From Iris pallida (taxonomy: Eukaryota > Streptophyta > Magnoliopsida > Asparagales > Iridaceae), in NCBI GenBank assembly GCA_029216955.1, contig JANAVB010009598.1, forward strand, positions 24,634,361 through 24,698,360: DNA of 64,000 bases, given 5' to 3'. The translations under genes were made by a program, and so were the position numbers. Within the stretch, counting starts at the first letter, position 1; each line of letters opens with the position of its first letter. This document shows, in pieces, positions 11,999-23,477 of the stretch. The notes under the pieces are model-generated. The model worked only from the letters and a program-made list of their open reading frames with translations, ran no database searches and was not told the origin of the DNA.

Positions 11999-13138
11999 CT
12001 AGATCAGGGCTTGGGCTTGGGCATACTGCTGCGGTCTCTGCTGCTGGAATGCCTGGGCCAGCGCCGGCAATGGCCTCGGGAACGGGTACTGTAGCTGTTG
12101 CTGCTGCTGGACTGGTGCTGGTCCTCTAACTGAAGGACTAGAGAAGGCTGACGAACTCCTCCTGTTCGGGCAGTTCCCAACCCTGTGGTCCAGGACACCA
12201 CAAACCAAGCACAAACCCTGTGCTCTGCGACACTCTGATACCACGTGCCCTGGCTCCCCGCAGTGTGAACATCCCACTGCGGAAGACTGCTTCTGCTTCT
12301 GCTGCTGAGGGTGCGTCGGGGTAGAATGCTGAACCGACGTCACTGAGGCCGCCCGCCTCAGAACTCTAATGGTCAAAGCCCTGGCTGCCAGGGCTGGTGC
12401 TGATGACTGATTCATCTGGCCGTGAGATCGCTTCCGACCTCCGGTCCTATGTACGATCCTCTGGGAGGTATATTCATGCCTCCGGGCTGCTCTCAACACT
12501 GCATCAAAAGTCTGATGCTCAAACTGCTCCACCGCCAATAAAATCTTTAGGTGGAGCCCCTGCTGGAACCGCAGGGCTCTATCGAACTCGGTCGCCACCA
12601 AGGTGGGAGCAAACCGACTAAGCCTGGAGAACTCGGCCGCATATCCATCGATCATACTGCCCATCTGCTTCAGATTGGTGAACCTCGTCTGTAGGTCGTA
12701 CCGAGCTACAGCATCAAAATACTTGGTCTGAAATCTCTTCCTGAATACTATCCAAGCAATGGGGGCCACTAATCCAACCGCCTGTACCACCCACCAGCTG
12801 CGGGCAAGATCCAGTAGCTGTAGGCACACCACGGCCACCTTCTCGTTCTCTGGAGTCCTGGCTGCTTCTAGAATCACCTCTGTGTCCTGAAGCCATGCAT
12901 CTGCAGCGATTGCATCTTCACTGTCGTCGAAGAAGGGAGGGTTCAAGCGCTTGAAGCTGTTGGCCGCACTATTACCCTGATGACCTCCTCTAGTCAAAGC
13001 GTCTGCCACCGCCTGGTACAAGGCATCTTCTCGACGATCCTGGGAAGCTAATAGGGACCTAATGAGATCCACCAAAGTGCCATCATCAGGCTCTGCAGGC
13101 TGGACGGGCTGAACTGGTGGTTCTCCTTCGGTAGGCAT
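11999..13138 (-). CDS. element B gag
   Basis: A 379-codon open frame starting MPTEGEPPVQ, in the same frame as pol. It has the Ty3 gag core (FKRLNPPFFDDSEDAI, YAAEFSRLSRFAPTLV, RFQQGL) and two CCHC zinc knuckles, CSHCGEPGHVVSEC and CLVCGVLDHRVGNC, followed by a Gln/Pro-rich tail. Three close stops separate its end from the protease region, so the gag-pol fusion can no longer be made. Gag would package element RNA in cytoplasmic particles. Confidence 0.9.
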   Translation of the reverse strand: MPTEGEPPVQPVQPAEPDDGTLVDLIRSLLASQDRREDALYQAVADALTRGGHQGNSAANSFKRLNPPFFDDSEDAIAADAWLQDTEVILEAARTPENEKVAVVCLQLLDLARSWWVVQAVGLVAPIAWIVFRKRFQTKYFDAVARYDLQTRFTNLKQMGSMIDGYAAEFSRLSRFAPTLVATEFDRALRFQQGLHLKILLAVEQFEHQTFDAVLRAARRHEYTSQRIVHRTGGRKRSHGQMNQSSAPALAARALTIRVLRRAASVTSVQHSTPTHPQQQKQKQSSAVGCSHCGEPGHVVSECRRAQGLCLVCGVLDHRVGNCPNRRSSSAFSSPSVRGPAPVQQQQQLQYPFPRPLPALAQAFQQQRPQQYAQAQALI

Positions 13139-13388
13139 GACTCTGGAGGCTACTCCTGAATGTTGGGCTTGATCTCCAGGTTGTTACTGGTCCGCAGGAG
13201 GTGCTCCGCCTTGCTGATCGGTAGGTCCAGGAACAATGCCGCTGAATATGACGACATAGGGAACAATAAGGAAGGACCAGGACAGATCAACGATACAAAC
13301 ATGTGATCAAGTCAAGATTATCAGGGATTTGAAAATATGAGCAGAGATCAAGGGCGAGTACTGATTGAGACATATATTCGGTAAACCC
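13139..13388 (-). other. element B leader between the 5' LTR and gag
   Basis: About 250 bp upstream of gag on the coding strand. A clear tRNA-Met primer-binding site is not visible next to the LTR end at 13389, which is itself mutated. I see no other signal here. Confidence 0.5.
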
Positions 13389-16300
13389 TATAATGCCCCA
13401 GAACCAGAATACTGGAGAGCGGAGGCATACATAGCCGGCTACGTATATTGAAGTGCAATCCACCTCGTTATACGGTCACGGCTGTCTAGATACATGAGGG
13501 TTTAACTACAAGCCAACAGTCTTCTATGGTCATGAACAAGCCTCATGTCTCAATCACAAGCAAGTAGTAACAGTTACAAGATGTCAGAGCACCAAATATA
13601 GAATAGTAAGGCGTCCCATACATTACATATTCGAATGATCATGAAGCTAGTCGTATAAAATGTCAAGACTAGCAAGAGTTTAGTCATATATGATCAACCC
13701 TAGGATCTGTCAATCATGTTACAGCCCGTAGGCAGACAGTAAGTAAAGGTGCAACCGAGCTAACACGTGCTCGTCGGCTAAACGCCTCAACAGAATAATT
13801 TTTACAATAAAGTGGAAGGACAAAAAAAACCCACTCGTTGCCAGGGTTACGCCTGGTGGTCACCATCTGGCTGGAAGGTAGGTAGATCCTCTGGTGCTGC
13901 TCCGATATCTGGCCATACAAAACCAGCTGGGTCAGATCCCAGAAAGAGCAAGTGCCACAAAGGAGGCTTTACTTAGAAACTAAAACCAGCATATCACAAT
14001 AGAATATTAGAGATAATAAATAAAGAACTGATAATAATAGAGATAACAACAGTAAACTGAGTACGAAAAAACCATTCAAGTAGCCAGGTCACAACCCTTA
14101 AACCAAACAAGGACCGGGGTTGTAACCCTTCACCTGAATAGAGACCTGTCTCAAATACTATTGGTACAATAAAGGCAATAAACGAAGAGAGGACACAAAA
14201 CTTCTCTGGGAGCCAGGTTACAACCCTTAAACCAAACAAGGACCGGGGTTGTAACCCTTCGCCTGAACAGAACTGGACCCCTGATCTTTATTGCTAAGGC
14301 CAGTATAAATAATCATGGTATTAAGGTAAGGTAAAACATGACGAACATGGCATGGGGTTGAAATAAGACAATAAACAAAGAGATGACACAGAACTGCTCC
14401 GGGAGCCAGGTTACAACCCTTAAACCAAACAAGGACCGGGGTTGTAACCCTTCGCCTGAACAGAACTGGACCCCCGATCGTTATTGTTAAGGCAAACATC
14501 AATAATCATGTCATGTCACAATCTTGCACAGGATCAGGATAAGACTAAGCTGGAATAAACTCCATCCAATCAATCACGGCCAATCAAGAGTACGGCTTGA
14601 TACTTTTAACTAACTAGGGTTATCACATGCCTAGTTACTAGCATGATGCAATTAGATTATCCCAACAGCTACAAGCCCTGCAGACCATCCGGTTATCCAG
14701 GTCGAATGTCCGTTTATGAAGAATGCAACACGTGACTGTGTGCTGGAAATGTGCCCTACTCGTCGGTAGGCTATAAGTCCACTTAGTGCGCCTAGATAAC
14801 AGGATTGCCTGTAGCTGGGAATCTCTTCATGTCTACTGAATTATTCTAGTTTATTAGCCTTAGTCAATTGCAGTAGGTATCCTTGACCGTGGTACTCAGG
14901 GATCCCTATCCTAGACATGATGTAAAACAGTATTAATTTATTTGTACAAACACAATCGCCCACGGTGTCTAGGTCGTTCCTACTTATCATGTCAGACTAG
15001 CTGTCGTAACAGCATGTCATGATATATCATGTCAGTTTACTTGTCATGAGTGCGCCACAATGGGTCACTATCGTGTTCTATTCTTACATGATCATGAATG
15101 AGAAAAACTTGCATAAAATAACTAATAACATATTCTTGAAGCCAAGAAAAAGATCTACAACTTTTATGTTGGGAGTTAGAAGAAATTTTGGCCACAATTC
15201 AGCCAAATAGGACTTAAAATAGCCAAAAACAGCCAAAATAGGTACTATACGGCACTATGCAGCACTATGCGGCACTCCCATATGCGGATGGACACTATGC
15301 GGTACTATGCAACATCTTATGCGGCTGGACACTATGCGGCACTATGCAGCACCCTTATGCGGCTGGACACTATGCAGCACTCTTATGCGGCTGGGCACTA
15401 TACGGCACTCTTATGCTGCTGGGCACTATGCGGCACTATGCAGCACTCTTATGCGGCTGGGCACTATGCGATATTATGCAGCACCTTATGCGGCTGGGTA
15501 CTATGCGGTACTATGCAGCACTCTTATGCGGCTGGACACTATACGACACTAAGCAGCACTCTTATGCGGCTGGACACTATACAGCACTCTTATGCGACAG
15601 GGCACTATGCGGCATTATGCAGCACCTTATACGGCTGGGCACTATGCAGCACTCTTATGCGGCTGGACACTATACGGCACTATGCAGCACTCTTATGCGG
15701 CTGGGCACTATGCGGCACTATACAACACTCTTATGCGGCTGGGCACTATACAACACTCTTATGCGGCTGGACACTATACGGCACTATTCATCTCCCTGCC
15801 AAAATCAGCACAGATGAACATAGAAATGGCCAAAAATGCTTTTGGCCATAACTTCCTCAAAACAAGTCGAAATCCAACTTTTCAAAGGTCTATTTTAGGT
15901 AAAATCGAATTCTCTACAACATGGAACAATCAAAACTTAAAAATAAAGAAATTTAATAGATCAAAACCCAAGAAAACCGAAAATAATATAAACTTAGATC
16001 TATAAGAAAATATCCATCAAAATGGAAAATGCCAAGTTCTAAAGTATCTTAGAATATCGCGAGAAAGACAATAGAACAACAAAAATGGAATTTCTTCGTG
16101 AAGCAAGTTGCACTTGTCTGAGCTTCTCTTGGTAGGTGGAGAAGTTAAGAGAAAGAAGATGAAGAAATAAATGAAAGTAAAGAAGTTTAATAGATCAAAA
16201 CCCAAGAAAACCGAAAATAATATAAACTTAGATCTATAAGAAAATATCCATCAAAATAGAAAATGCCAAGTTCTAAAGTATCTTAGAATATCGCGAGGAA

Positions 16301-16679
16301 GACAATAGAACAACAAAAATGGAGTTTCTCCATGAAGCAAGTTGCACTTGCCTAAGCTTCTCTTGGTAGGTGGAGAAGTTAAGAGGAAGAAGATGAAGAA
16401 ATAAATGAAAGTAAAGATGAGAGATAAAGGGGGTTGCGTTTTAAATGATGATGGTGGTGGTAGGTAGGGGTTTTCTTTTGGTTCATGAAGAACACAAAAG
16501 AAGACCAAACCAAGCTAAACCGAACCAAGCTAAGCAATAACCAATGAAATGCTAAAATAACCATGCCAATACAACATGCTAAAAATAAAATCATGACTAG
16601 CTAACCATGACTAATAAAATACGGACCCGAAATATATACACGTATACGAAAATACATAGCATGGATTTCGAGGGTGACA
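13389..16679 (-). repeat. element B right (5') LTR
   Basis: A 3291-bp LTR matching 5303-8421 along its length. It is longer because a segment of about 237 bp is tandemly duplicated: the block starting AGTTTAATAGATC near 15950 recurs near 16188, each followed by the same AAAATGCCAAGTTC stretch. It carries its own triplicated palindromic box and a minisatellite at 15243-15790. Confidence 0.92.
15243..15790. repeat. minisatellite in the right LTR of B
   Basis: Same ATGCGGCTGG-type units as 7158-7770, but with a different order and number of long and short units. The array has changed since the two LTRs were identical. Confidence 0.95.
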
Positions 16680-19600
16680 CCTGGTACCAGTTAAGACTTC
16701 TTCTTCGGATACAGGCTCAAAGGACACCATATTGAAACTCTTTGCCTGGATTTTATTTGTGAAAGGTTTCTTTTGGCAAGATGGAGAATTTGTCCAGTAA
16801 CCCAAACCAACCCGAGATTGGTTGTGAGAAAGACATAGAAAAAGAGGTACAGGAGATCCCTTTCCATGGTTTAAACCAGAGGCCTTTTGTAGATCATATC
16901 CCATTTTCGTCATTAGTTCACGAGACTGTGGACTATACAAATGAAAAGATGGTTGGTATTTGGCTTTTGATTTGACAATGTTGTCTCAGTAGGGGAAGAA
17001 GAAAAAGAAGGATTATCTACTCTCGAGATGAAGGTAGCAGTTAGAGGTAGAAGACAATATTCACCAAATAAAATCATATGACATAATTTATTTTTAGTGT
17101 CCTTCTTAGACTTGGTAGAAGAAGATGGTGTTTCGAAGTTCGCCATTAAATCTGGATGGATCCATATAATTTCCTCTTTATCAGTAGATAGAGGAACAAG
17201 ACCATCAGTTCGTGCAGGTGGAAGATTAACAATCTCCTGAGTAGTTCTTGGGATGGGTATGACACCGTCCTGCACAAGTTGAGCTGGAAAATATCCAAAC
17301 TGTAATGAGATGACATTAGCTATTACAGTTTTCTCGTCTTGTTAGAGAGTAATTGCACCGAAATTGACCATCTCCTGAATTTTATCCTTGAGCACATAGC
17401 ACGCTCGAGTTGGATGTCCAATAAACTTGTGGTAAACATAATATTTAGGATGGTCAGTCTTACCAACTTCCTCTGGTCATTTTGGTTCTGGCAGTTGAAG
17501 TTTATTGCTCTTGATAAGACAATCAAAGATACTCATGATATCATCTTCATCAAAAGAGTATTCTTCTTTTGGACGTGGTGCCCGTTGTGGTGGTGTTGTT
17601 GGGGTAGATGTTGGCTGATTTACATTGATATCTAGCACTTCTTTCCCTTTAAGATTAATGGCCAAAGTCTCCTTGATCTTACGATTGTTCTGACGGCCAC
17701 TATTATTTGGTGTAGCATGTTAATCTTTGTCAAGATTAGGCATTTGAATACCTAATTGCTTGAACTTGTCAGCGTTCTCTACTGCTGCTTTGGCGTTCAC
17801 TATGAAGGAAGGCCAATCCTAGAATTGTGTTGATCCTGTCCATATGCTGATTATAGGTAACATGTTTGATTTGCAAGTGTCTATAGTCAAAGCATCTACG
17901 GTTCCGAGAGAAATTTTGAGTGCTTCACGGCAGAACCGTTCAATGAAACGTTCAGTAGTTTTATTATGTCGTTGTTTAATTTTGATGAGAGCAGGCATAG
18001 TCATGTCATTGGTTCTCTCATAAAATCGTTCCAAGAACATTTGTTTAAAACCAGCGAAAGAGGTTACACAACCATCTGGTAAACTACGATATCAGTCATA
18101 TGCTGCACCAGCTAAGCAACCGACAAATACTCTAGTAAGAAGAGCATCATTTGGTTGAAGTTGATAAGTCATTACTTCAAAGTGATTGAGGTATTAACTT
18201 GGAGACGTGTTGCCATCAAACAGCATAATAGTAGGGGGTTTGTATTTAGGAGGAAATTGGACCTATTTCCATTCTATGGGATAGGGTTGTTTGATCCCAA
18301 GCTTCTGCAGGCCATTCTTCTGTTTGAAAGCTTCAAATTGAGTACGTAAAAGTTTTACAGCCTCATTGGTATCTTCCATTGATTGTGGAGGAGTGAATTG
18401 ATTTGATATGTTAGGAGGGGGTACTGCATGATAGGTACCACCCCATACACCAGATTGACTTGGAATAGCCTACACATGAATGGAAGCGGTGTGAGGGGAC
18501 TGTACCCACAGATTAATATTGATGGGAGTTGATGTTGTTATAGGTTCTTGAGTCGAAATTAGATTCACGACCGGTGGAACTATATGTTGTGCCATAATCA
18601 CAGCATGCATGCCTGTCATCATATCAGCCATGTTCTTAAAACTAACCTCCAAAGCAGAAATTATCTGCTATTGACTGTTAGACCTGGAAATATCTTGATC
18701 TTCTGTGACGACATAAGCAGTCACTTCTCTGGCCCTTGAAGATGAGCTAGTGGAAGGGATGGTCCTTTCAGAACTTTCACTGTCAACATCAAAGTCATAT
18801 AAAGAACCACCCCTAGAATAAGTGATAGGGATGTCTTTTTGACTGAAGAATCTTGGTTAGAATCAAGAAGATTCCTTTGTCCGATTGTGTCTTGGTCAGA
18901 AAGAAGATTCCTTTGACCGATTATTTTTTGGTTTCTTGATCTAGTATATTGGTAAACTCCTTCACCGGATTCATGAATCCGATCTAAGTACTGTTGGCTA
19001 GAATTGTGGGATGCATTACGTCTTGGACGTTTTCTACTCCAGTGCTTCGAGATGCCATGTTGACAGGAGCATAGAGTAATTCATCTTCGTCCACTAGGAT
19101 TGGTTCAGGAGTCTGAATATATATCAAACGGTCAAAGACGGGCGGCTTGGCTGACTGACAGCAGCAGTTGATGACAACTTCATGGTAGTGATTGCAATGA
19201 TATTGTTGGTCCACCGCTAGACGGAATAGATTTGCAACCTTCCGCTTCTGGATTAAGAGTTCACGGAGGTCACTAACAGGACGAGAAGAAGTTGCAGGAA
19301 TGTAGTCCTTGACGATATTCGGGACATGGTTTCTGTTTATGAGGTGTCCCGTACCTTGAGTGTACAAGGACGTGCTAAGCTAGTTAGCATAAGTATCAGG
19401 ATTTTTCACCTCAGAATTCTTCCTCTGGCGTATGTTAGCAACTAGTGCAGGTTGTGCTTGATACATCTTGTGATTTCCCGAGGTTGACCCTAATTGGCAC
19501 CTGTTGATATAGGTGCGCAAGTATGATAGGGGAGCTACTTGTGCATCTACTTGAGATACTAGCAGTTTGCCTTATCGGGATCTTGAAATACATAGGGTTG

Positions 19601-20525
19601 GTAGATCCTGTCCTGAACTCTTTGGAGTAGGCATAATACCCTTTTACGTGGGAAGTTTATTCTGAATAGAGCCCATCTTTCCGACAGAGATTTGGTTGTC
19701 TCTGTTAAGGAGAATATAATTCCTATTTGAATTAGCAGTACTTTCTACCCAGTCAACGACTCGAGTAGAATGAGGAAAAGCTAAAGAGCGTTTTCCTTGA
19801 TTTAGTGATTTTTTACTAAACTTCTGGTTTGGTGGCAAAGAGGGAGCCACTAAACAGTATTTCTCTTTACATTGTGCTAGTGCAGAAGTATGTACAGGTT
19901 GTGCCAGAGCATGAACATGTGCAAGTTGTGTCGGAGTAGGAACATGCACAGGTTGTGCCAGGAAGGAAAAGGCCAAAGGGTGCTTTCCTTTGTTTTATCC
20001 AGCAGTGTGTCGAGACGAAGTCTCCTTCAATTTCAGAGTCGGAGAAGTAGAGGGGTTAGCCAAAAGACTGTTTCCCTTAGGTTGTGCCAAAGTGGCGATG
20101 GACATAAGTTGCACAAAAGCAAGAACATGTGCAGGATGCGCCAGGGAAGTAAAGGCCAAAGGACACTTTCCCTTGTTTTGGACAGCAGTGTGTCGAGACA
20201 AAGTCTCCTTCGATTTTAGAATCAAAGAAGTAGAGGGATTAGCCAAAAGACTGTTTCCCTTAGATTGCGCCAAGGCAGTGATGGGCGCAAGTTGCGCAGA
20301 GGCAGAGGATTGTACTATCGAGGACTTAGGAGTCCAAACAGAGCGGGTCTTACTCTTAACAGCGACAGCAGTGCGCTTGGTACCCCCAGTATTGATCATG
20401 GCCTCGTAGGCTGTCTGGTCGATTTGAACAACCAGGGTCTTCTGCGTCTTACCGATTGATACGGTATCACATTGAGTTGTCACTTTCTCATCGGAGGAGA
20501 AAGTCGATCCCAGCAGAGTAACCAT
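16680..20525 (-). pseudogene. element A ORF1-like region and gag, broken
   Basis: Upstream half of element A's polyprotein, with many stops. From the ATG at 20525 (MVTLLGSTFSSDEKV) comes a low-complexity leader of several hundred codons that contains an in-frame 183-bp tandem duplication (about 20003-20185 and 20186-20368), the protein repeat carrying KGNSLLANPSTS. Gag proper lies at about 17820-18650, with MLFDGN, a capsid-like region near 18000 (MFLERFYERTNDMTMPAL) and a degenerate knuckle YHKFIGHPTRACYVLKD near 17400. A G-patch-like motif (MTKMGYDLQKASGLNHGKG) lies near 16880. A long region before gag is typical of Tat-lineage elements. The frame resumes at 5302 beyond element B. Confidence 0.8.
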
Positions 20526-20539
20526 TTTATTTGCAAGAA

Positions 20540-21580
20540 CAAAAAAGTCTTTATTACAAACTTAGAAAAGAGTACAAGAGTACAATTAATTTCTAGGAAA
20601 GTATAACTGTAGGAATCTGATCAGAAGACGATCACTTTATCCCTTGGACGATGTGATATCGAAGACACGAGCCTCTAGAGGATGCAATAGCACTTTAGCA
20701 GGAGATTATGATCATTCTTGATGTTTTGAGATTAATTTGAAACTCTATTTATGGAGTTCTTAAAATAACTGTTTAGCAGTTATTCTGGGTTGCGCACATT
20801 TCAGGTTGCGTGCCTCCTGTTCACTTACGTGAACGATTGCACTAACTGTTGTGCACACGTGGCATCATTTGATTGAGATACGCATGGTCGTGGACAGTAT
20901 TACGGGCACGTTCTACGAAGTTAGTGGCTTGCGCGCCATGTCACTCTGTTCTGAACACTGTTTGATCACCTTGAGCGAGCTTCATCAAGTTGCGCGTGGC
21001 ACAATGTAGCAACCTGCGTGAGAGGCTGCACCAAATGCTGTGGATGCGTGACATCGTTTGATTGAGATACGCGTGGTCATGGACAGTGTAGTGGGCACAC
21101 TCTGCGAAGTTGGTGGCTTGCGCGCTACGTCACCCTGCTTTAAAATAAGAGTTAATCAAGTGGCGCCAACTAGCCAGGCTGCGCATGGGTGCAACTCAAC
21201 AACTAGCACCTTTGACTAGGTCTTCTGTGCTGTACTGATTAATTCTCACGCCACACAATGACTTGCGCGAACCAGCTGTCAGCATTAATTACATGTTGAC
21301 AAAATCTTTTCGAGCGCCGCGTTATACGAGATTCAAATAGATTTTCATTAATCTCTATGATGTCAGCTGTCATGCAATGATGATGTCGTTACAGCTTTTC
21401 GAGGAAGTGCGCCACGTGACACTCGCGCAACCTAACTCCTGCGTAACCAGATGTTGGCGCAACCTGATGCTACACAACTTGATGGTTTGGCACAATGTAA
21501 TGGTTTGGCATCATCTGATGATCGAACAAAATAAGTGGCACACTTTAATAAGTGGCACAGCTTAATTTTTAGCCTCTACA
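20540..21580 (-). repeat. Tat-like LTR between elements D and A
   Basis: On the minus strand it starts TGTAGAGGCTAAAAATT at 21580. It has a TATA box (ATAAATAGAG) near 20750, about 225 bp before the gag-leader ATG at 20525. It serves as the 5' LTR of A and may also be the 3' LTR of D, whose pol ends 24 bp away. A block of about 98 bp at 20858-20955 recurs at 21047-21142. The U3 part is rich in TTGCGCAACC-like words. The U5 end is not sharply defined. Confidence 0.65.
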
Positions 21581-21603
21581 GTAGCGAATTGAGAGTTCAG
21601 TGC

Positions 21604-23477
21604 TCATGGTTTCGTCATAAAGACTCTAAGTGGATTGATCCGGAAGATGACATGGATGGTCTGACCCATTACGTAATGACGAGTGTTTTGTATAGTAAAG
21701 ACTAAAGCTAGACATTCCTTCTCTACGGGGTTATACCAGTGTTCGGTCCTGATCATTGTCCTGCTTAGGTAGTAGATGGCTTGCTCGTAGCATGGCTCAG
21801 TGTTCTGAGCCAATAAGGCGCACAGAGAATGGTCCATTACGCGGACATAGAGTAGGAAAAGTTTTCCCGCAACTGATGCTACCAGAACTGAGAGATTTAT
21901 GAGATAAGCCTTGATATCGTCAAACGCCATTTGACATTCATATGTCTAGACATAGGAAATGCCCTTCTTCATAAGTTTAGTGAAGGGTTGGCATCGTCCA
22001 AAAAGTTTTGCTATAAACCTTCGGATGTATGCAAGACACCCTTGCAGGCATCGAAGTTCTCTCAGGTTCTTCGGAGGGCTTACGTCAAGGATGGCCTTGG
22101 TCTTTTCAGGGTCGACGTGAATATCCTTCGCAATGATGATGAAACCTAAGAATTTGTCGCTAGAAACCCTGAAGAAGGATTTAGCTGGGCTCATCTTGAG
22201 CTGATGTGCCCGTATGAGATCAAAGACTGTTCTCAGATCCTGTAGGTGATCGCCCCTCCGGCAGCTTTTGGCAGCGATGTCATCAACATAATATTCGACT
22301 GTCTTGTGGAGATGTTTGCAGAAAATAGTGCTCATATCACGCTGGTATGTTGCACCCTCATTCTTCAAGCCAAATGATGTCACTGTGTAACAGTAAACCC
22401 CCTTTGGAGTTTTCAACGACAAGTGCATTTCGTCATCCAGAAACATCTTGATCTGATTGTAGCCCAAATAACTGTCTATGAAGGACAAGAGTTCAAAGCC
22501 ATAGGTGTTGTCGATCATCACATCGATGATCGGATGGAAAAACTCATCTTTCGGACAAACAGAGTTGAGGTCCCCAAAGTCGATACAGATTCTGATCTTT
22601 ATATTATTTTTAGTAACGAGAACGATGTTGGCCATCCATTCTGGATGTTGCTCATCACGAATAAACTCACTGTCTATGAGTTTATCCACTTCTTTCTTAA
22701 TAGCATCCATGATGTTAGGACGAAAGCGTCGATATTGCTGTTTAACGGAATTAGCATCGGGTAAGATGTTAAGTCAGTGCATTGCGACTTGTGGGTCCAA
22801 CCTTGGCATGTCTTCATAGCTCCAAGCAAAGTCGTCGATATATTCCTTGATAAGTTGTACCAAGGATTCTCGATCTTCTCCTAACAGGATTTTGCTGATG
22901 AAAATGGGTTTGGGCGATGATTTATTGCCCAAATCGACTAGCTCGACTTCATTTTCGGTGGGAGGTTCTCGTTGTTCGAAGCGAGATTTCCATTGAGATC
23001 CTAGGCGTCGAACCCAAGGTTCTTCTTCGAAGAAGTCCAACGTCTAATCGTAATCTTCTTCTAAAGGATGTGCGGATGTCATGTTGACTGATAACACTTT
23101 CCCGAAGATTGGGCCGATGCTGGTGTCGGAGTCCCAAGTCGATGCATCAGATGAGTGAGAGTGCACAACCACTTCAGTTTTCGAGCTTTATGGGGTTGTC
23201 GAAGACGTGACATAGCCTACCCCATGCCGAGTGCGGTGATAATAGTCACAAGGCTTTCCTTTTGGAACTGGGAGTCGTAAGTTAAGACGTCGACCTTTTC
23301 CGTAGTTCAAGCCTTTGCCGATTTTCAAGTTGTAACCCAACTTCTGGATGAGATACTTCGGTTGATTGGTGTATTAGTATATTTACAAACTACCGGTATC
23401 CGACTCTAGTTCGCCTGGAGAGAGGTCCTGATAACGTTCGACCTTGTTGAAGATGATAGGTTTTTCGTCCTTGTTCC
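21604..23477 (-). pseudogene. element D pol fragment: G-patch-like region, RT, RNase H
   Basis: A second Tat-like pol, diverged from A but collinear with it. It shows LIQKLGYNLKIGKGLNYGKG (G-patch-like, near 23330), SSPKPIFISKILLGED, RT with CIDFGDLNSVCPKDEFF, the catalytic YYVDDIAAKS near 22295, and RNase H with RVMDHSLCALLAQ and VEKECLALVFTIQ. Coding stops at 21604, 24 bp before the LTR start. No second RNase H or integrase is present. Stops occur at 22774 and at several other points. Its upstream end is cut by LTR E at 23478 and the missing gag and protease are not found in the window. Confidence 0.85.

Larger units (their letters stand above)
5303..16679 (-). mobile_element. element B: full-length chromovirus (Ty3/gypsy, Tekay/Del type)
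   Basis: Complete two-LTR structure on the minus strand: 5' LTR 13389-16679, gag 11999-13138, pol about 8588-11944, 3' LTR 5303-8421. The LTRs end in TGT...ACA at the left copy; the right copy starts TATAATGC, a mutated form. The element lies inside the gag-pol frame of element A. Five-base flanks are CCATG (5298-5302) and CCTGG (16680-16684), matching at 3 of 5 positions, which fits an aged target-site duplication. In the first 50 aligned bases of the two LTRs I count five differences, all transitions. The C-terminal chromodomain of integrase and the LTRs over 3 kb support Tekay/Del. Confidence 0.9.
2059..21580 (-). mobile_element. element A: Tat-like Ty3/gypsy retrotransposon, interrupted by B
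   Basis: A minus-strand LTR retrotransposon: 5' LTR at about 20540-21580, a leader region and gag at 16680-20525, and pol at 2059-5302. Element B sits between 5302 and 16680. Joining the two flanks keeps the reading frame of the host polyprotein across the site. The long ORF1-like region before gag and the sequence character of RT and RNase H point to the Tat lineage. The 3' end is missing: pol stops inside RNase H and a plus-strand promoter-like segment abuts it. A patch at about 410-560 may be the lost 3' LTR. Confidence 0.7.
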
